Shown: positions 47,720 to 59,847 of the stretch, in pieces
How the letters are laid out: the number at the start of each line of letters is the position of its first letter
How positions within the stretch are numbered: position 1 is the stretch's first letter
NCBI RefSeq assembly: GCF_025698545.1
Contig: NC_068569.1
Span: 3,348,001-3,412,000, forward strand
Direction: 5' to 3'
Source of the DNA: Gossypium raimondii
Lineage: Eukaryota > Streptophyta > Magnoliopsida > Malvales > Malvaceae
Length of the DNA: 64,000 nucleotides
The notes under the pieces: generated by a model
The model's database searches: none
What the model saw: only the letters and a program-made list of their open reading frames with translations
Told to the model about the DNA's origin: nothing
Made by a program: the position numbers and the translations under genes

Positions 47720-49695
47720 AGACTATTGCTTGAAATATTTTCTAATTTTATGTAAGAAATTTTACAAATTTCAGCCTACATTTCACCATCAATTCCTTTT
47801 ACTTTTGTACCCTTCATCTCGTCAGTTTCATTAGCAGCCATTTTTGGAGTTGAAGGTGTCTTCTGTTCCACCACAGCATTTCCCCCTTATTTTTTGGTCT
47901 TGCTGAAGAACTCTGATCGGACATTTTTTTGAATCTTGTAAGGTCTGATTAAACATACACAAGCAAACAAGAAATCTAATACGAGAGTTGTTAGAGGACA
48001 AATTAACTGTTGTAATATTAATCATCTCATCATATTATTTAGCCTCGAAAGGAAAATGAAACCAAAGATGGAACTTCCACCTATCAATCTTAAAACTCAG
48101 AATCAATTAATCATTGCCTTTTCTCACCTTACAGAGAATATCAACAGATTGGTATTTGCTGTGGTGTAATGATGTTGCGTCGATTATTTCGATGAAGCAG
48201 TCCCGTCTGTCTCTGCTAAAGACCTTAAGGAAGAAGAGATGAGTGAACTGAATTGGAAATTTTACAAAAAAAGACAAGAATAAAACTGGCTCTTCTTGGT
48301 GGAAGAAATAAAACGTTGTTGGGAGTAAATAATTTGATGTTGAGAAAACAATAAATATTATGTAGATATAATTATTATATTATAAAAATATTAGGTTAAA
48401 ATACAAAATTTAAGATTTAGTTGTTAATTTTAGTCCGTAGTTTCTATTAAAATTTATTAATTTAACATATTTATTTTTGACAATGACAATCTAATCAAAA
48501 TTTTAATTATTGGATTTAAATAATAGGATAGCCTAATCAAAACAATTAAAGTGACAAACCATATGCTAGACAAATTTTGATAGGTGATTTTAACAATTAG
48601 ATTAAAATTTTAAATAAAAATATGAGTATAAAAATTAAATCTTAAATTTTGTCAAAATTTTTGACAATGACAATATTTTAACCAAAATAATTATAAAAAT
48701 ATATAATTTTGTGTTAAAACTTTGAGTAATGTGTGCATTTAACTTTGAGTAGCAGAATTATTTTCAATCCAGGAGTAAGTTGGAGTGTGTTTATATTCTT
48801 GTTAAGAGTTAAGTACAATTACGATAATTTTAGGTATTATATAAAAAATAAAAAATATTAAAACTTGAAAATTTGTAATTATTTTAATATGTGACAAGAT
48901 TTCAACTTGTTAGAAAAAAACTACATAGATAAAATATTAAATAGTCATTTTTTATTTATCATGAATTGTTATTATAGTTATTAAATTTTGTTTAACTTAT
49001 TTGTTTTAAATTAATATTATAGTTTACTTTCTTATATATTATTTAAAATAAATATGTAAAATCTATGTGACATTAAGGACTAATATTTTTAAAAGGAGTG
49101 TTAGACATTTCAAAATTTTTAGAATATAATAATTAAATATATTTATAATAGTATGTAATACATGTATAGCTAAAACATTTTCTATTTGCATAACTCCATT
49201 GTAAGTAAACTAAATAATTATCAATATTATATCATTTTCTTCGGTGGCTCTAAATTTGAATTGTGATAAAACTTTTCTAAATTAAAAATATAGTATTAAA
49301 AGAAGTTGATTGCAATACTAAATAATAATTATAAATTACTCAAAAGTTTGCAGTTTAAATTAAAGACATATTTAATTAGCTTTTACATTAGTACTTTTCG
49401 TTTCATTGGCTTTAACTTATTAAAAGCTTAGCATCTATGCTACATCCTCATCCTCAAAGAAAACTGCAAGTCCTTTGAAGTATAATCCTGGATTTGGGTG
49501 GAACTGAAGAACTTGCCTTACCTTGCTATAATACCAGATTTAGATCTCAATAACAGTTGAAAATTTTCATAAATCTGTGAATACATTCAATTATTCAAAT
49601 ATAAACCCTGGAATCTGTGTTGGAGATTTCACCTTGTTCTCACGTTTCTTCTCAGCCTCTAATAACTCAAAAATTACTTAGTGAATCGGTGTTGT
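47720..49695. other. Intergenic, AT-rich, plus 3' flank of SHMT
   Basis: No gene recognised. 48300-49430 is very AT-rich with no clear element ends. Confidence 0.55.
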
Positions 49696-52261
49696 TCACA
49701 CACCAGGAATGGGAAATTGGGTTGTAAGTGCTTCGACTCTACTGCAGAGACTCGACACCTTATCTGTCAACACAAAATCGGAAGACACCGCAAACTTTAA
49801 GAATTCTTGAAGCTTTGATGACCCGGAAACTAATCCTTTAGCATCAATAGTTATTTGCACACCCTCGTGTATGAAATCCGCAATAGCTATGAATTCCTTT
49901 TCTTTAAATCCCCGAGTGGTCATAGCGGGTGATCCGATGCGAATGCCACCTGGAACAAGTGCGCTCTTATCCCCTACAAGGCAAAATTTTGAGATGTGTC
50001 AACACTGGTCATATATATATATATTGTGCGCGTGTATGTAAATGCAAATAAAGCAGAACATACCAGGCACTGAATTTTTGTTCAAGGTGATAGAGGCCAT
50101 ATCAAGTATTTTCTCGACCCGAGCCCCATCAATACCCTATTGAAAGAGAAGTTAATACAAGTGGAGAGGCATAGGAAGCTTAGGCTGTCTTAAAAGAAAC
50201 AAAAATGATTCCTGAAGCTATTCAAGTTTTCAAGAATCAGAGAAGATATAGTTACTTACCAATGGCCTCAGATCCACAAGCACAAGATGATTGTCGGTGC
50301 CACCAGAAACCAACGTATAGCCAAGTTCAACCAATCGGTTTGCAAGGGCTCTACAATTAGACACTACCTGCAGGATGAAGTACCCACATTAGTCTTGACA
50401 AACGGGACATAAGTTTGACCGAATTTTTTGTATCTTTGACAGACAGTACCTGATTCTGGTAAGCCTTGAACTCGGGCGACTGTGCATGCTTCAAGCAAAC
50501 TGCTAGTCCGCCAATTGTGTGGTTATGAGGGCCACCCTGCATAGACAACATTAGGCTTCTCATGACATAGCCAGTTCATAACTTGAAAACCTTAGCTTGA
50601 TGTTTGAAAGCCAGCAGGAGGTTGGAATAGGGAATTCAGATAGTAAAAGGAGCAAATGAGGCAAACTAACCTGTAAACCTGGAAAAACAGCATTATTGAT
50701 GGCAGATTCTAAATCAACTCCAAGAACAGGATCCTTTTTGAAGAAGATCATACCACCTCTTGGACCTCTCAAAGACTAAACGAGTGAGAAAATTAATTAG
50801 GTTGTTCACATGAAGATCAAGCACGCTTAATATACATTTAAACAAGCAGAACAAGTAGCATGTCAAGTGAATTTAACATGCATAGAGTTCCACACAACAA
50901 TTGAATATATTAATCCCGAACCTTGTGTGTAGTTGTCGTCACAATATCACAATATTCAAAGGGGTTAGCAACTACAGAAGCAGCAACTAGTCCACTTATA
51001 TGAGCCATATCCATCATGAGGAATGCACCGACAGCATCTGCGATCTTCCAACAGGTATCAATCCGATAAGTTATATGCTAAAAGAAGGAATATATGCAAC
51101 ACATATATAGAAAAAGCTTTCATTAAATGATAGCTAAACTAGGGTAGGCATTATAGCACACCCAGCAACAAACAACTTACTTTCCTCATGCGAGGATAAT
51201 CGAAATCACGAGGATATGCACTGGCACCAGCAATTATGAGCTTTGGTCGAAAGAGGGTAGCTGTTTTCTCAAGCATGTCATAATCAACAAGGCCTGTTCC
51301 ATATTTCTATCAGATTGAATCAACCACCAAGCAAACATACCAACCACTAAAACTCAGTAAGTCAAACAACGAGGAATAACCTGTGGATTCATCAAGTCGA
51401 TAAGGCATTGACTCGAAATAGATTGATGTACCAGATACTCGTCTTTTAGGAGTCATAAATCCATGTGACAAATGTCCTCCATGAGGTAAGTCCAGACCCT
51501 ATACCAGTTATATTAAGAAATCATTGATTTGAGTACCATCTAGCAGAAAAACACTAATTTACGGTAGCTAAAACAGGCAGAAGAATATTACCATTATTCG
51601 ATCATGTGGATTAAGAATAGCTGTATAAACCTCAAAGTTTGCCGGAGAACCAGACAACGGTTGAACATTAATGCCCCACTTCTTTTTATCCAAATGAAAT
51701 GCTGCCAAAGCCCTCTTCTGGCAAAGTATTTCAAGTTCATCAATGTACTCATTGCCACCATAGTACCTGCAATAAACAAAAAGATCATTGGCTGCAATCA
51801 ATTAAATCAAAACCAAAAACAGAATTAAATCTCTTTTCACTTTGCTCAATTATATATAGCATATACCTTTTACCAGGTAGTCCTTCGGAATACTTGTTTG
51901 TGAGGCATGACCCGACTGCCTCCATCACAGCACGGGATGTAAAATTCTCAGAGGCTATAAGCTCAAGGCTTTTAAACTGCCTCTCCTTCTCCTTTTTAAT
52001 AATAGAACTTACCTCAGGATCAGCTTCACTGAGGCCATGGTCCACTAAGCTGTTTTCGAGAACAGAGGCAGAGACTGAAGAGCTAGGCCTCCCTGTAGCT
52101 AAGCTGCCTTCAACTTGAGCTCTACAGGGCTTCACTGAGTTAAGCTTAACTTGGTGTGGGTATCCAACAAAACGAGACCCTTTTAAAGGAAAAGCTGGTT
52201 TATTAACTCTCATAGGCTGCTGCAAAGAACCCATCATTGCAGTTCCACCACAAGCTTGCAT
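49696..52261 (-). CDS. SHM3: Serine hydroxymethyltransferase, plastid type
   Basis: PLP enzyme that interconverts serine and glycine, loading or unloading a one-carbon unit on tetrahydrofolate. Ten minus-strand exons: 51867-52261, 51592-51766, 51381-51498, 51181-51293, 50922-51044, 50671-50775, 50450-50536, 50260-50367, 50064-50136, 49696-49973, giving 524 aa without a break. Residues 1 to about 75 form a Ser-rich transit peptide. Conserved blocks follow: [73 protein letters not shown] and [15 protein letters not shown]. The Lys of the last block (about 308) is the PLP Schiff-base residue. The N-terminus and exon layout fit plant chloroplast SHMT3 rather than the mitochondrial or cytosolic forms. 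A 5' UTR intron is likely (AG near 52296). Confidence 0.95.
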
Positions 52262-54726
52262 TCTGGCTTTCCACTAGTATTCCCCACAAATGTCCTGCGA
52301 ATTTACAAGGGAACATAACATAGAATTAAAATGAAATATTCATTTCAACATCTTTTTTTGTTCTTTTCTTAAAGCAAAAAAAAAAAAAGAACAGCCTAAA
52401 AGTAATCCCGTATGAAAAGGAAAAAAAATGGATTTTTTCTTTGAAAGTGAAGTTCTAGCAGGAGGCTAATGAAAAGCTGACACTTAAAGAAAATTCTTAA
52501 CTTCACCCTAAAACATGTATTAACTAAAGACAAACAGAAAATCTTAAGTTAAAACACACACACACACGCACAAAAGAGCAAATTTTTCAGTCTCTAGAAT
52601 CGGATAGGATAGTACAAATACCGCACCAATAAAATATAAAACGATGAATATAAGGCTAAGAAAAAGACCTGGCAGAAACCAGGAAGTAGAATTCAATATG
52701 AAAAATAAACAATTAAACGAAAATAAAAAAAGGGAATAATTCAAAAGAATAAATGGCGAGGAGAGCCTACTTCTGTGAAGAGCTCTGTTCTTTCCTCTTG
52801 GATTCTAGCGTTTTAGTTTTGGAGTGCAATGGGTTCAAGCGAAGTAAAGGGCTAATAGTTTAAACCCTACAACATTATTGACATAATAGAGTCGTAAAGC
52901 CAAGCGGATGGACTGGAGATATTTGTTAATTTCCCTGCCTCACGAGCTCAACTCGTAAAATGCAAGCAGAATCTTTCTTTGTTAAGAGGAGAAATAAATT
53001 CGCGGGTTGGTGTATTGTGTCTGTTCCTGGAATGCGCTCTGATGTTGCCACTTGGCATATCAAGTCCTGATCATGTGATCAGAATGGTCGAACAAATAGA
53101 AGGAAAAAAAAACAGTGACACGCATTGAATTTAGGCAAGGAAGCATATCATTTTGGCAGAAAAAGAAAGAAGGAATAAAATGAGGGGCAAATATACGCGA
53201 TTGTAATTACTCTCCAAAAAGCAGTGTGAGCCGCTTGTTTATCTCTTTCTCAAGCGGGTTGGTCTACTGTGCTGTCCTTTCTAGCGGCCTCCGCATGAGG
53301 GTGTCATTAGGTCTTTTTTTTCGAATGACTCGCTTTCTCAAATTGAATCGGTTTGTTTTTTCGAGTCATCGGTGGCTTGTTTGTCTCCGATCGTTGGGGA
53401 ATTTTTTCTTATATCCACTATTTAACGGGCTAAAATTCATGAAGTTACACAAGTTTAGCTAGTAATATTCTGACCATCCCCAGCTCACGAGGTTTTGATT
53501 TGGTGGCTAAAACTATACAACGTGGCTTGTTTTTGTGATGTTAGTGATTTCATTGGGTTTTTTCCCTTGTAAAACTTTGGGATCAGTGTTTATTAAGTTG
53601 AAAACAGAACCAATATGAGAAATAACTTTTAAAACATTTGAAAAAAAAAAAAACTAAATGTTATGTACCAAAAGCATGATCGATCAGACATAAAAATTCA
53701 AGATTTAAGAGAAATGTAGGGTGTAGGCTCACCCAAATTCCTAGGCCGAAAACAACCCCAATTCATAGCCATTTGGACTGAGGAAAAACTTACTTGTGAT
53801 GAGAAGGATTAGGCGTAAGTTCATAACAATCCTTGCAACAATATTTTTATTCAATTGTCAATTAAATCCAGTAAATATAAATGATTTGAAGCATTAAAAT
53901 TTCAAAAGCAAAACAGACGGGAGAAATCAGTACTATCAGTGAATTTGAGATGTCTAAGAACGTACGTTATTTGGCTTCCCCTTTAAAACTAATGTAGTGA
54001 ATATAGTTCATCACCAAAACTCTTACGAAAATGCAGAATATCACTTGTTAAAATTTTTTTTGAACATATCATTTGCTAAGCTTTGAAATTTTGAATACCT
54101 AAACATAAAATGTTAGCATGGCATCGAAAACTGGAAAACAGACAAAATCAAACAGCCCATTACTATTTTCGTAAAGTCTTTTACTAGCACCTATTTAATA
54201 TTAACGTTGTCGTATCAAACAAATCTTTGTTTAATAGCTCAAGTTTTAGGTAAGTACCTGCTTTATCCGTGGTATTGTAATTTGTAACAAATTTTCAACC
54301 AAATGCACTCCTCCAAATAAAACGTACGTGATTTAGACAAACTTTGTTGAATTTAACCGTATATTCCATGGCGATGCTTTGAGCATCAGAGAAGTCGATG
54401 CCATCTCCATATATAACCCTAATCAAGACAAATTAAATCTTCAAAATTTCCCCAAAAGGAGAACAAAGACCTAGGTCGATGTGCTTCGTCAAGAGACCAA
54501 TTAGAAGAACAATCACGATCTTCGCTGCTGTGGTCATGCGTACGCGCCATTTTCGCCGCCAAACGAGCAAAGTAGCCAAAAACAAAGGGAAAAGAAAACC
54601 AAAACGTAGCGTTTTATCGGACTTTCTTAAGCATAACGCAAGATCAAAACGCATCGTTTTACTCGTCCGTTTGGCACCTTCCTCCCCCCCCCTCTCTCTC
54701 TCTCTCTACCTTTTGTTTGGTTGCGA
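52262..54726. other. SHMT leader and promoter, then intergenic sequence
   Basis: A likely minus-strand 5' UTR intron occupies about 52297-52770 (reverse strand GTAGGC... to ...TTCGCAG). The rest is the divergent upstream region toward the BABAM1 homologue. A 78-codon frame at 53226-53462 shows no recognisable features. A CT tract occurs near 54690. Confidence 0.55.
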
Positions 54727-55969
54727 ATGTCTTCCTCTTCTCTCCCGAAGGAAGGAAATCGGGGACAAATGAATATGGAAGGAATCGAAGGCGACGCCAC
54801 GGTGGGAGGAGCAGGGCGTTACATATTGAATCCGACGCGAATAAACAGCGAGGACATAATATTTTGCGTTGATGTGGACGCAGAGTCGCTTGTTGAAATG
54901 AAAACAGCGGGAGTCACCAGATTGGATTCCATAAAGCAAGCTATCCTTCTCTTTGTCAATTCCAAGCTCTCTATCAACCCCGACCACCGCTTCGCTTTCG
55001 CCACTCTCTCCAAAACCGCCTCTTGGGTACTTTTCGCTTTTCTTTTCTTTTTCTTTTAGATTTGATTATAATCTAGGCTTTCATTGATTTGAAAATTAGG
55101 GTTTTGAATCTTTTTAATTTAGGCATTTAATTTAATGTCCATTTTTTTTTTTGTTTTTTATAGCTTAGAAAAGAGTTTAGTAGTGATGTTGAGTCTACCA
55201 TTGCTGCTGTTCGAGCACTCTCGGCTACCACTGTCTCTACTGGGCAAGCAGACCTCACCAATTTATTCCGCTTAGCTGCTCATGAAGCCAAGAAATCTCG
55301 TGCCCAGAACCGCATTTTAAGAGTGGTCCGTATCTATTTCTTTTCTTCTTCTAATCAATTGTTATCATTGGTTAAGTAGGGGAAAAGATTCAAACTCAAC
55401 AGCCCTTATGTAAGCGTGTACCTACCAATTAGTATGTCTTATACACAAGCTTGGACAATTTTGTTTATAAATGATTCTGTTCATAGGAATGGTTAAATCT
55501 CTTCCATTTGTAATAATGATTAAAGTAATTTGTGGTTTGCATATAAATGATTCTGTTTTCTTCCTGTTGCTCGGAAACCTTACAAGTGGTGTTATATTTT
55601 GTTGTCTTTTAGATTCTTATATACTGCAGATCATCAATACGACCCCATCATCAATGGCCTGTAAACCAGAAGCTCTTCACTCTGGATGTGATGTACCTCC
55701 ATGACAAGCCTGGACCTGATAATTGTCCCCAGGCAGTTTACGATGCACTGGTTGATGCACTTGAACATGTTAGCGAGTACGAAGGATACATCCATGAGAG
55801 TGGACATGGGCTACCTCGTACCCTCTTCCGCTTCATGTCCATGTTGTTGTCTCACCCTCAACAACGTTGCCCTCAAGATGACTGTGATATTCCCAAGCCC
55901 CTTATGAAGAAGTCAGCTGAATCAGCAAATGGTGAAGATAATAATGTTCATGTATCCACCAGTCGGTGA
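54727..55969 (+). CDS. BRISC/BRCA1-A complex member 1 homologue (MERIT40/BABAM1-like)
   Basis: Scaffold protein with a von Willebrand A-like fold. In animals it holds together the K63-specific deubiquitinase complexes BRISC and BRCA1-A. Three exons (54727-55026, 55164-55325, 55613-55969) give 272 aa. The family pattern is visible: IIFCVDVDAES (metal-site-like start of the vWA strand), KQAILLFVNSKLSINPDHRFAFATLSKTASW, RVILIYCRSS, FTLDVMYLHDKPG and the C-terminal MLLSHPQQRCPQDD. The start chosen is MSSSSLPKEG, the first ATG. The donor after exon 2 is GTCCGT, weak but required by the frame. The downstream part corresponds to LLAHPLQRP in animal BABAM1. Confidence 0.88.
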
Positions 55970-57430
55970 GAACATCGAGGACCAGAAATTCATGTGGCTT
56001 CAATCATTGGGTAACGTTATCATCAGTATGGTTTCTGGATGTGTACTGAAATTAAGATGTATCTGCAAACATTCTGTACATATCAAACAAACCTTTTCCT
56101 TTGTGTTTGTCAAACTGTTTCTTTTATATGAGATGGAATCTTTTCATCATTAGCTTTAACTTTTAAATGTTCATGTTGTTGTGGGAAGGTGTTATGGAGT
56201 AGCATCCCTTTTAGCAATAATTTAATAATGAAATCTCTTTGATCGTTTTACTTAGGCAGGCATACCAGACAAGGCATCCCAAAAGTGTACCAGATACAGA
56301 AACCTTAGATCCAAGCCAACATTTTGTCACACCCTGCAGCGACATTAACCACATTCCACATGAGAGGTGCATATTTAAGCTTTTATATCCCATTGATTTG
56401 ATCCATACAAAGTCCATGGATGGTGATGATGGTGTTTTCCATGATTCTACCATGCTTTATTAATACATCGGTTCTTGATTGTGTAATGGATTCGAACTTA
56501 GCCCTAAAACTATTCAATTTGAGTGTCTTATCTCCCAAAGTCAAGATTTCCAAGCATTTCCAATTGGATTAGAAATACATATCCATTAAAGGATTATACG
56601 CATGCATGTGTTATAGAAGTTATGGTCTCTGATAAGATGTGTGGGTTATCCAAACAACTAAAATCTGACATAAAGAAACAATCAAGCGTGCTTATAAAAA
56701 AGTGTATTGCAGTGTTAGGATTACGTTCGTCCTTGTCATCATTAACGCGTGTTTATCCTTTATAGGCTTCTTCTAGCCTGGAAAAAAAAATGGGCACGTT
56801 TGACAATCAGCTTATAGCACTAGAGATAAGACGGCCAACAAAGAACTCAAAGTACAAATCGTTTTGTTTTGGTTTCGAATATTAGTTTGGAGTCAATTGT
56901 TGATCTTAAAGAATAAGAATGATATAGATTCAGTGCTCCATTATCAAGTATTGAAAAACATTATCTTAATGAATAATTGTTAAAATTGTAGTCAATGGTT
57001 CCGAGGCTGGCAAGTCGGCATTTGTGTTACGGGGGTTAAAACAGGATTTTACTAAGCTGATTTGAGCTAAATCGACTCAATTTTGATTATATGTTATTTT
57101 TAAAAATTAATATCAAAATAAAATGAATTTAATTTGATTATTAATATTATTAAATCAAGTATGAGACAGTATATATTTTTTCCAGTACTTTATTTTAAAG
57201 TTACGAACTTAAATCTCAAGTATAGTCGTTTTAATGAATAGCGAAAAGGTTGAAAATAAAACTTAACACCAGAAATTTTGATTTGACTAAACGATAAATA
57301 TACACTTTCTCATGAAATTCAGATCAACCTTTCTCGCTACCACATAATAGTAATAGTAATAATAATAATCAAGCAGTAAGAATATTTGTTGTGTCTATTG
57401 ACCAAATTATATATAATACTATTTTTATTG
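55970..57430. other. Intergenic, 3' flank of the BABAM1 homologue
   Basis: No gene recognised. Several small frames lack codon bias or known motifs. Confidence 0.55.
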
Positions 57431-59019
57431 GGTTTTTACATAAATAGGTTGAAAAATTTTTTCTTGAAATAGGGTGTCAGAAAAAGTATTTACCAAAATG
57501 GGTTACTTTTTTCATTGGAGCCTATTAGATAGGCGCCAATGAATAAAAAAATAATAATTTTTTTTGAATAAAATATTTTTTTATATTTTTTTAATAATTT
57601 TTTAAAAAAAATACGGGTCAAAATACGGTCAACGGTCGGGTCGGGTCGGTGGCGCCTATCGTAGGCGCCAATGAAGGTGCCTCATAGAGGCGCCAATGAA
57701 GGTGCCTTATAGAGAGGCGCCATTACTAGACCTGTCCATCGGCCGGGCCGGGCCCAAAAAAATTTCGGCCCGACTCCTAGGCTCGGCTCGAAATATGGGC
57801 CTAAAATTTTGTCCAATAAACACCAAAAAAATTTTAAAAATAAAAAAAAAGTATTTTAAAAATAAAAAATAAAAATATATTTATTGTATTCGGGCCGAAC
57901 CCTCCTATATTTCGGGCGGGCCATCGGACCGGGCCGCCCAGCCCATGGACAGGTCTAGGTGCCAATGAAGGCCTCATAAATTTAGGATTATGTTATAAAT
58001 TTTTGTGTTTGTAATTATTTAAAATTTAATTTATTAGTAATAAATTACTAAATTACTAATAAGTTACTAATAAATTTATAACATAATCTTAAATTACTAA
58101 CAAATTAATTATAAAATAATTACAATATTCATACAAAAAATTACAATATTACAATATATACCGACATTCAATATTCATACAAAATTATAATATTACAATA
58201 TTCATACAAAATTACAAAATTACAAAATTCATATAAAATTGCAATATTTTTGTTATTAATTATTAATTATAAATTATCTATATTTAGTATGAATATTGTA
58301 ATTTTTGTATGAATATTGTAATATTATAATTTTGTATGAATATTGCAATTTTTTGTATGAATATTGTAATATTATAATTTTGTATGAATATTGTAATGTC
58401 GGTATATATTGTAATATTGTAATTTTTGTATGAATATTGTAATTATTTTATAATTAATTTGTTAGTAAATTAGGATTATGTTATAAATTTATTAGTAACT
58501 TATTAGTAATTTAGTAATTTATTACTAATAAATTAAATTTTAAATAATTACAAACACAAAATTTATAACATAATCCTAAATTTATGAGGCCTTCATTGGC
58601 ACCTAGACTGTCCATGGCCGGGCCGCCCAAAAAATTTCGCCCGACTCTAGGCCGGGCTTGGCCCAAAATATGGGCCTGAAATTTTGTCCAGACCCGGCCC
58701 GGGTAAAAATCATAGGCCCAAGCCCGGCCTGGCCCGGCCCATTGGCGCCTCTCAGAATGGCACCACCATTGGCGCCTCCCAGGTAGGCACCACCATTGGC
58801 GCCTCCCAGATAGGCGCCAATACTATGTATTATACGGGTTCTATACTAACCCGAAAAAGTATAAAATTATATTTTATTTAAAAAAAAAATTATTATTATT
58901 TTATTCATTGGCGCCTATCTAATAGGCTCCAATGAAAAAAGTAACCCATTTTGGTAAATACTTTTTCTGACACCCTATTTCAGTAAATTTTTTTTTTCAA
59001 CCTATTTATGTAAAAAACC
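57431..59019. mobile_element. Foldback element, about 1.6 kb near-palindrome
   Basis: The left arm starting GGTTTTTACATAAATAGG is matched in reverse by the right arm ending CCTATTTATGTAAAAAACC. Pairing continues through AGGGTGTCAGAAAAAG, ATGGGTTACTTTTTTCATTG and the GGCGCC repeats. Pairing resumes with AAATTTAGGATTATGTTAT and a long AT-rich inner arm, to a centre near 58225-58250. Possible target duplication: CTATTTTTATT on the left and CTATTTATT on the right, imperfect. No transposase. Class uncertain (foldback or Mutator-like). Confidence 0.82.
57726..57958. mobile_element. Nested small TIR element, GC-rich
   Basis: Ends CTAGACCTGTCCAT and ATGGACAGGTCTAG are perfect inverted repeats. GGCCGGGCC-type words lie just inside each end. 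A partial relative lies at about 58603-58740 in the other arm. Confidence 0.7.
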
Positions 59020-59847
59020 ACTATTTATTCCTCTAATATGACTTTCTTAAATTTTTTAACTTAAATTCTTAATACTTTAATATATAAAGTCATTTTAGCT
59101 GAATTTTTAATGTTGGGGCTTAGATTCTTGACACCTGCACTTTTTTTATTCTTCGTTTTTTGTGGGGTTTCGAGACGTGTGGTGAGGGAAGAGAGAAGAA
59201 AATATAATGTAGGAAAGAGAAAAAAAAAAGAAAAAAGGAAAGATACGAAAGGGCAAAATTAAAGAATTTTGTATTTTTAAAATATTATTATAAGTTTAAA
59301 TGAACTTTTAGGTGTTAATGTTTTCATATATTCGTTCATTTTATTTTTATCTTGTATATTAATTTTATATAATAATTTATTTAATGTTGTATTAATTTGG
59401 ACAGATTAATTTATATTATTTAAAAGGGTGATAATAATTATATATCATATCGATGGTGAAAGTCTTAAGTCGTTATTCGGATTTTAATTTTATTATGCAC
59501 AATTGTAATGTAAGAATCTTCACAGTTTATTCCAACATATACATATCACAGTTTATTTCAACATATACATAGAGAACCTTGGCCCTAAAATGAAAAAAAT
59601 CAATTTAATTCTCTTATAAATAGAAAATTTGTAAATATATATAATGAATTTGTACTTTGACCTCCTAAAATAAAAATTTTCAACTCGTCTTCTTATAAAT
59701 AAAATTTATAAATTAATATATAATAAAATTACACTTTAGCCCTTAAAAATGAAAATATTTTTGTTTAATCCTTTCAAAAATGATGAAATTATAAATTAAT
59801 ATAAAATAATTTTATATTTGATCTATGAAAATTTATAATTAAATTCC
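59020..59847. other. AT-rich spacer between two mobile elements
   Basis: No gene. A short direct repeat of ACAGTTTATTYCAACATATACATA occurs near 59522-59570 (Y marks the one difference). Confidence 0.5.

Noticed and set aside
53226-53462. 78-codon frame between SHMT and the BABAM1 homologue
   Set aside because: Hydrophobic, low-complexity translation with no known family. Likely chance.
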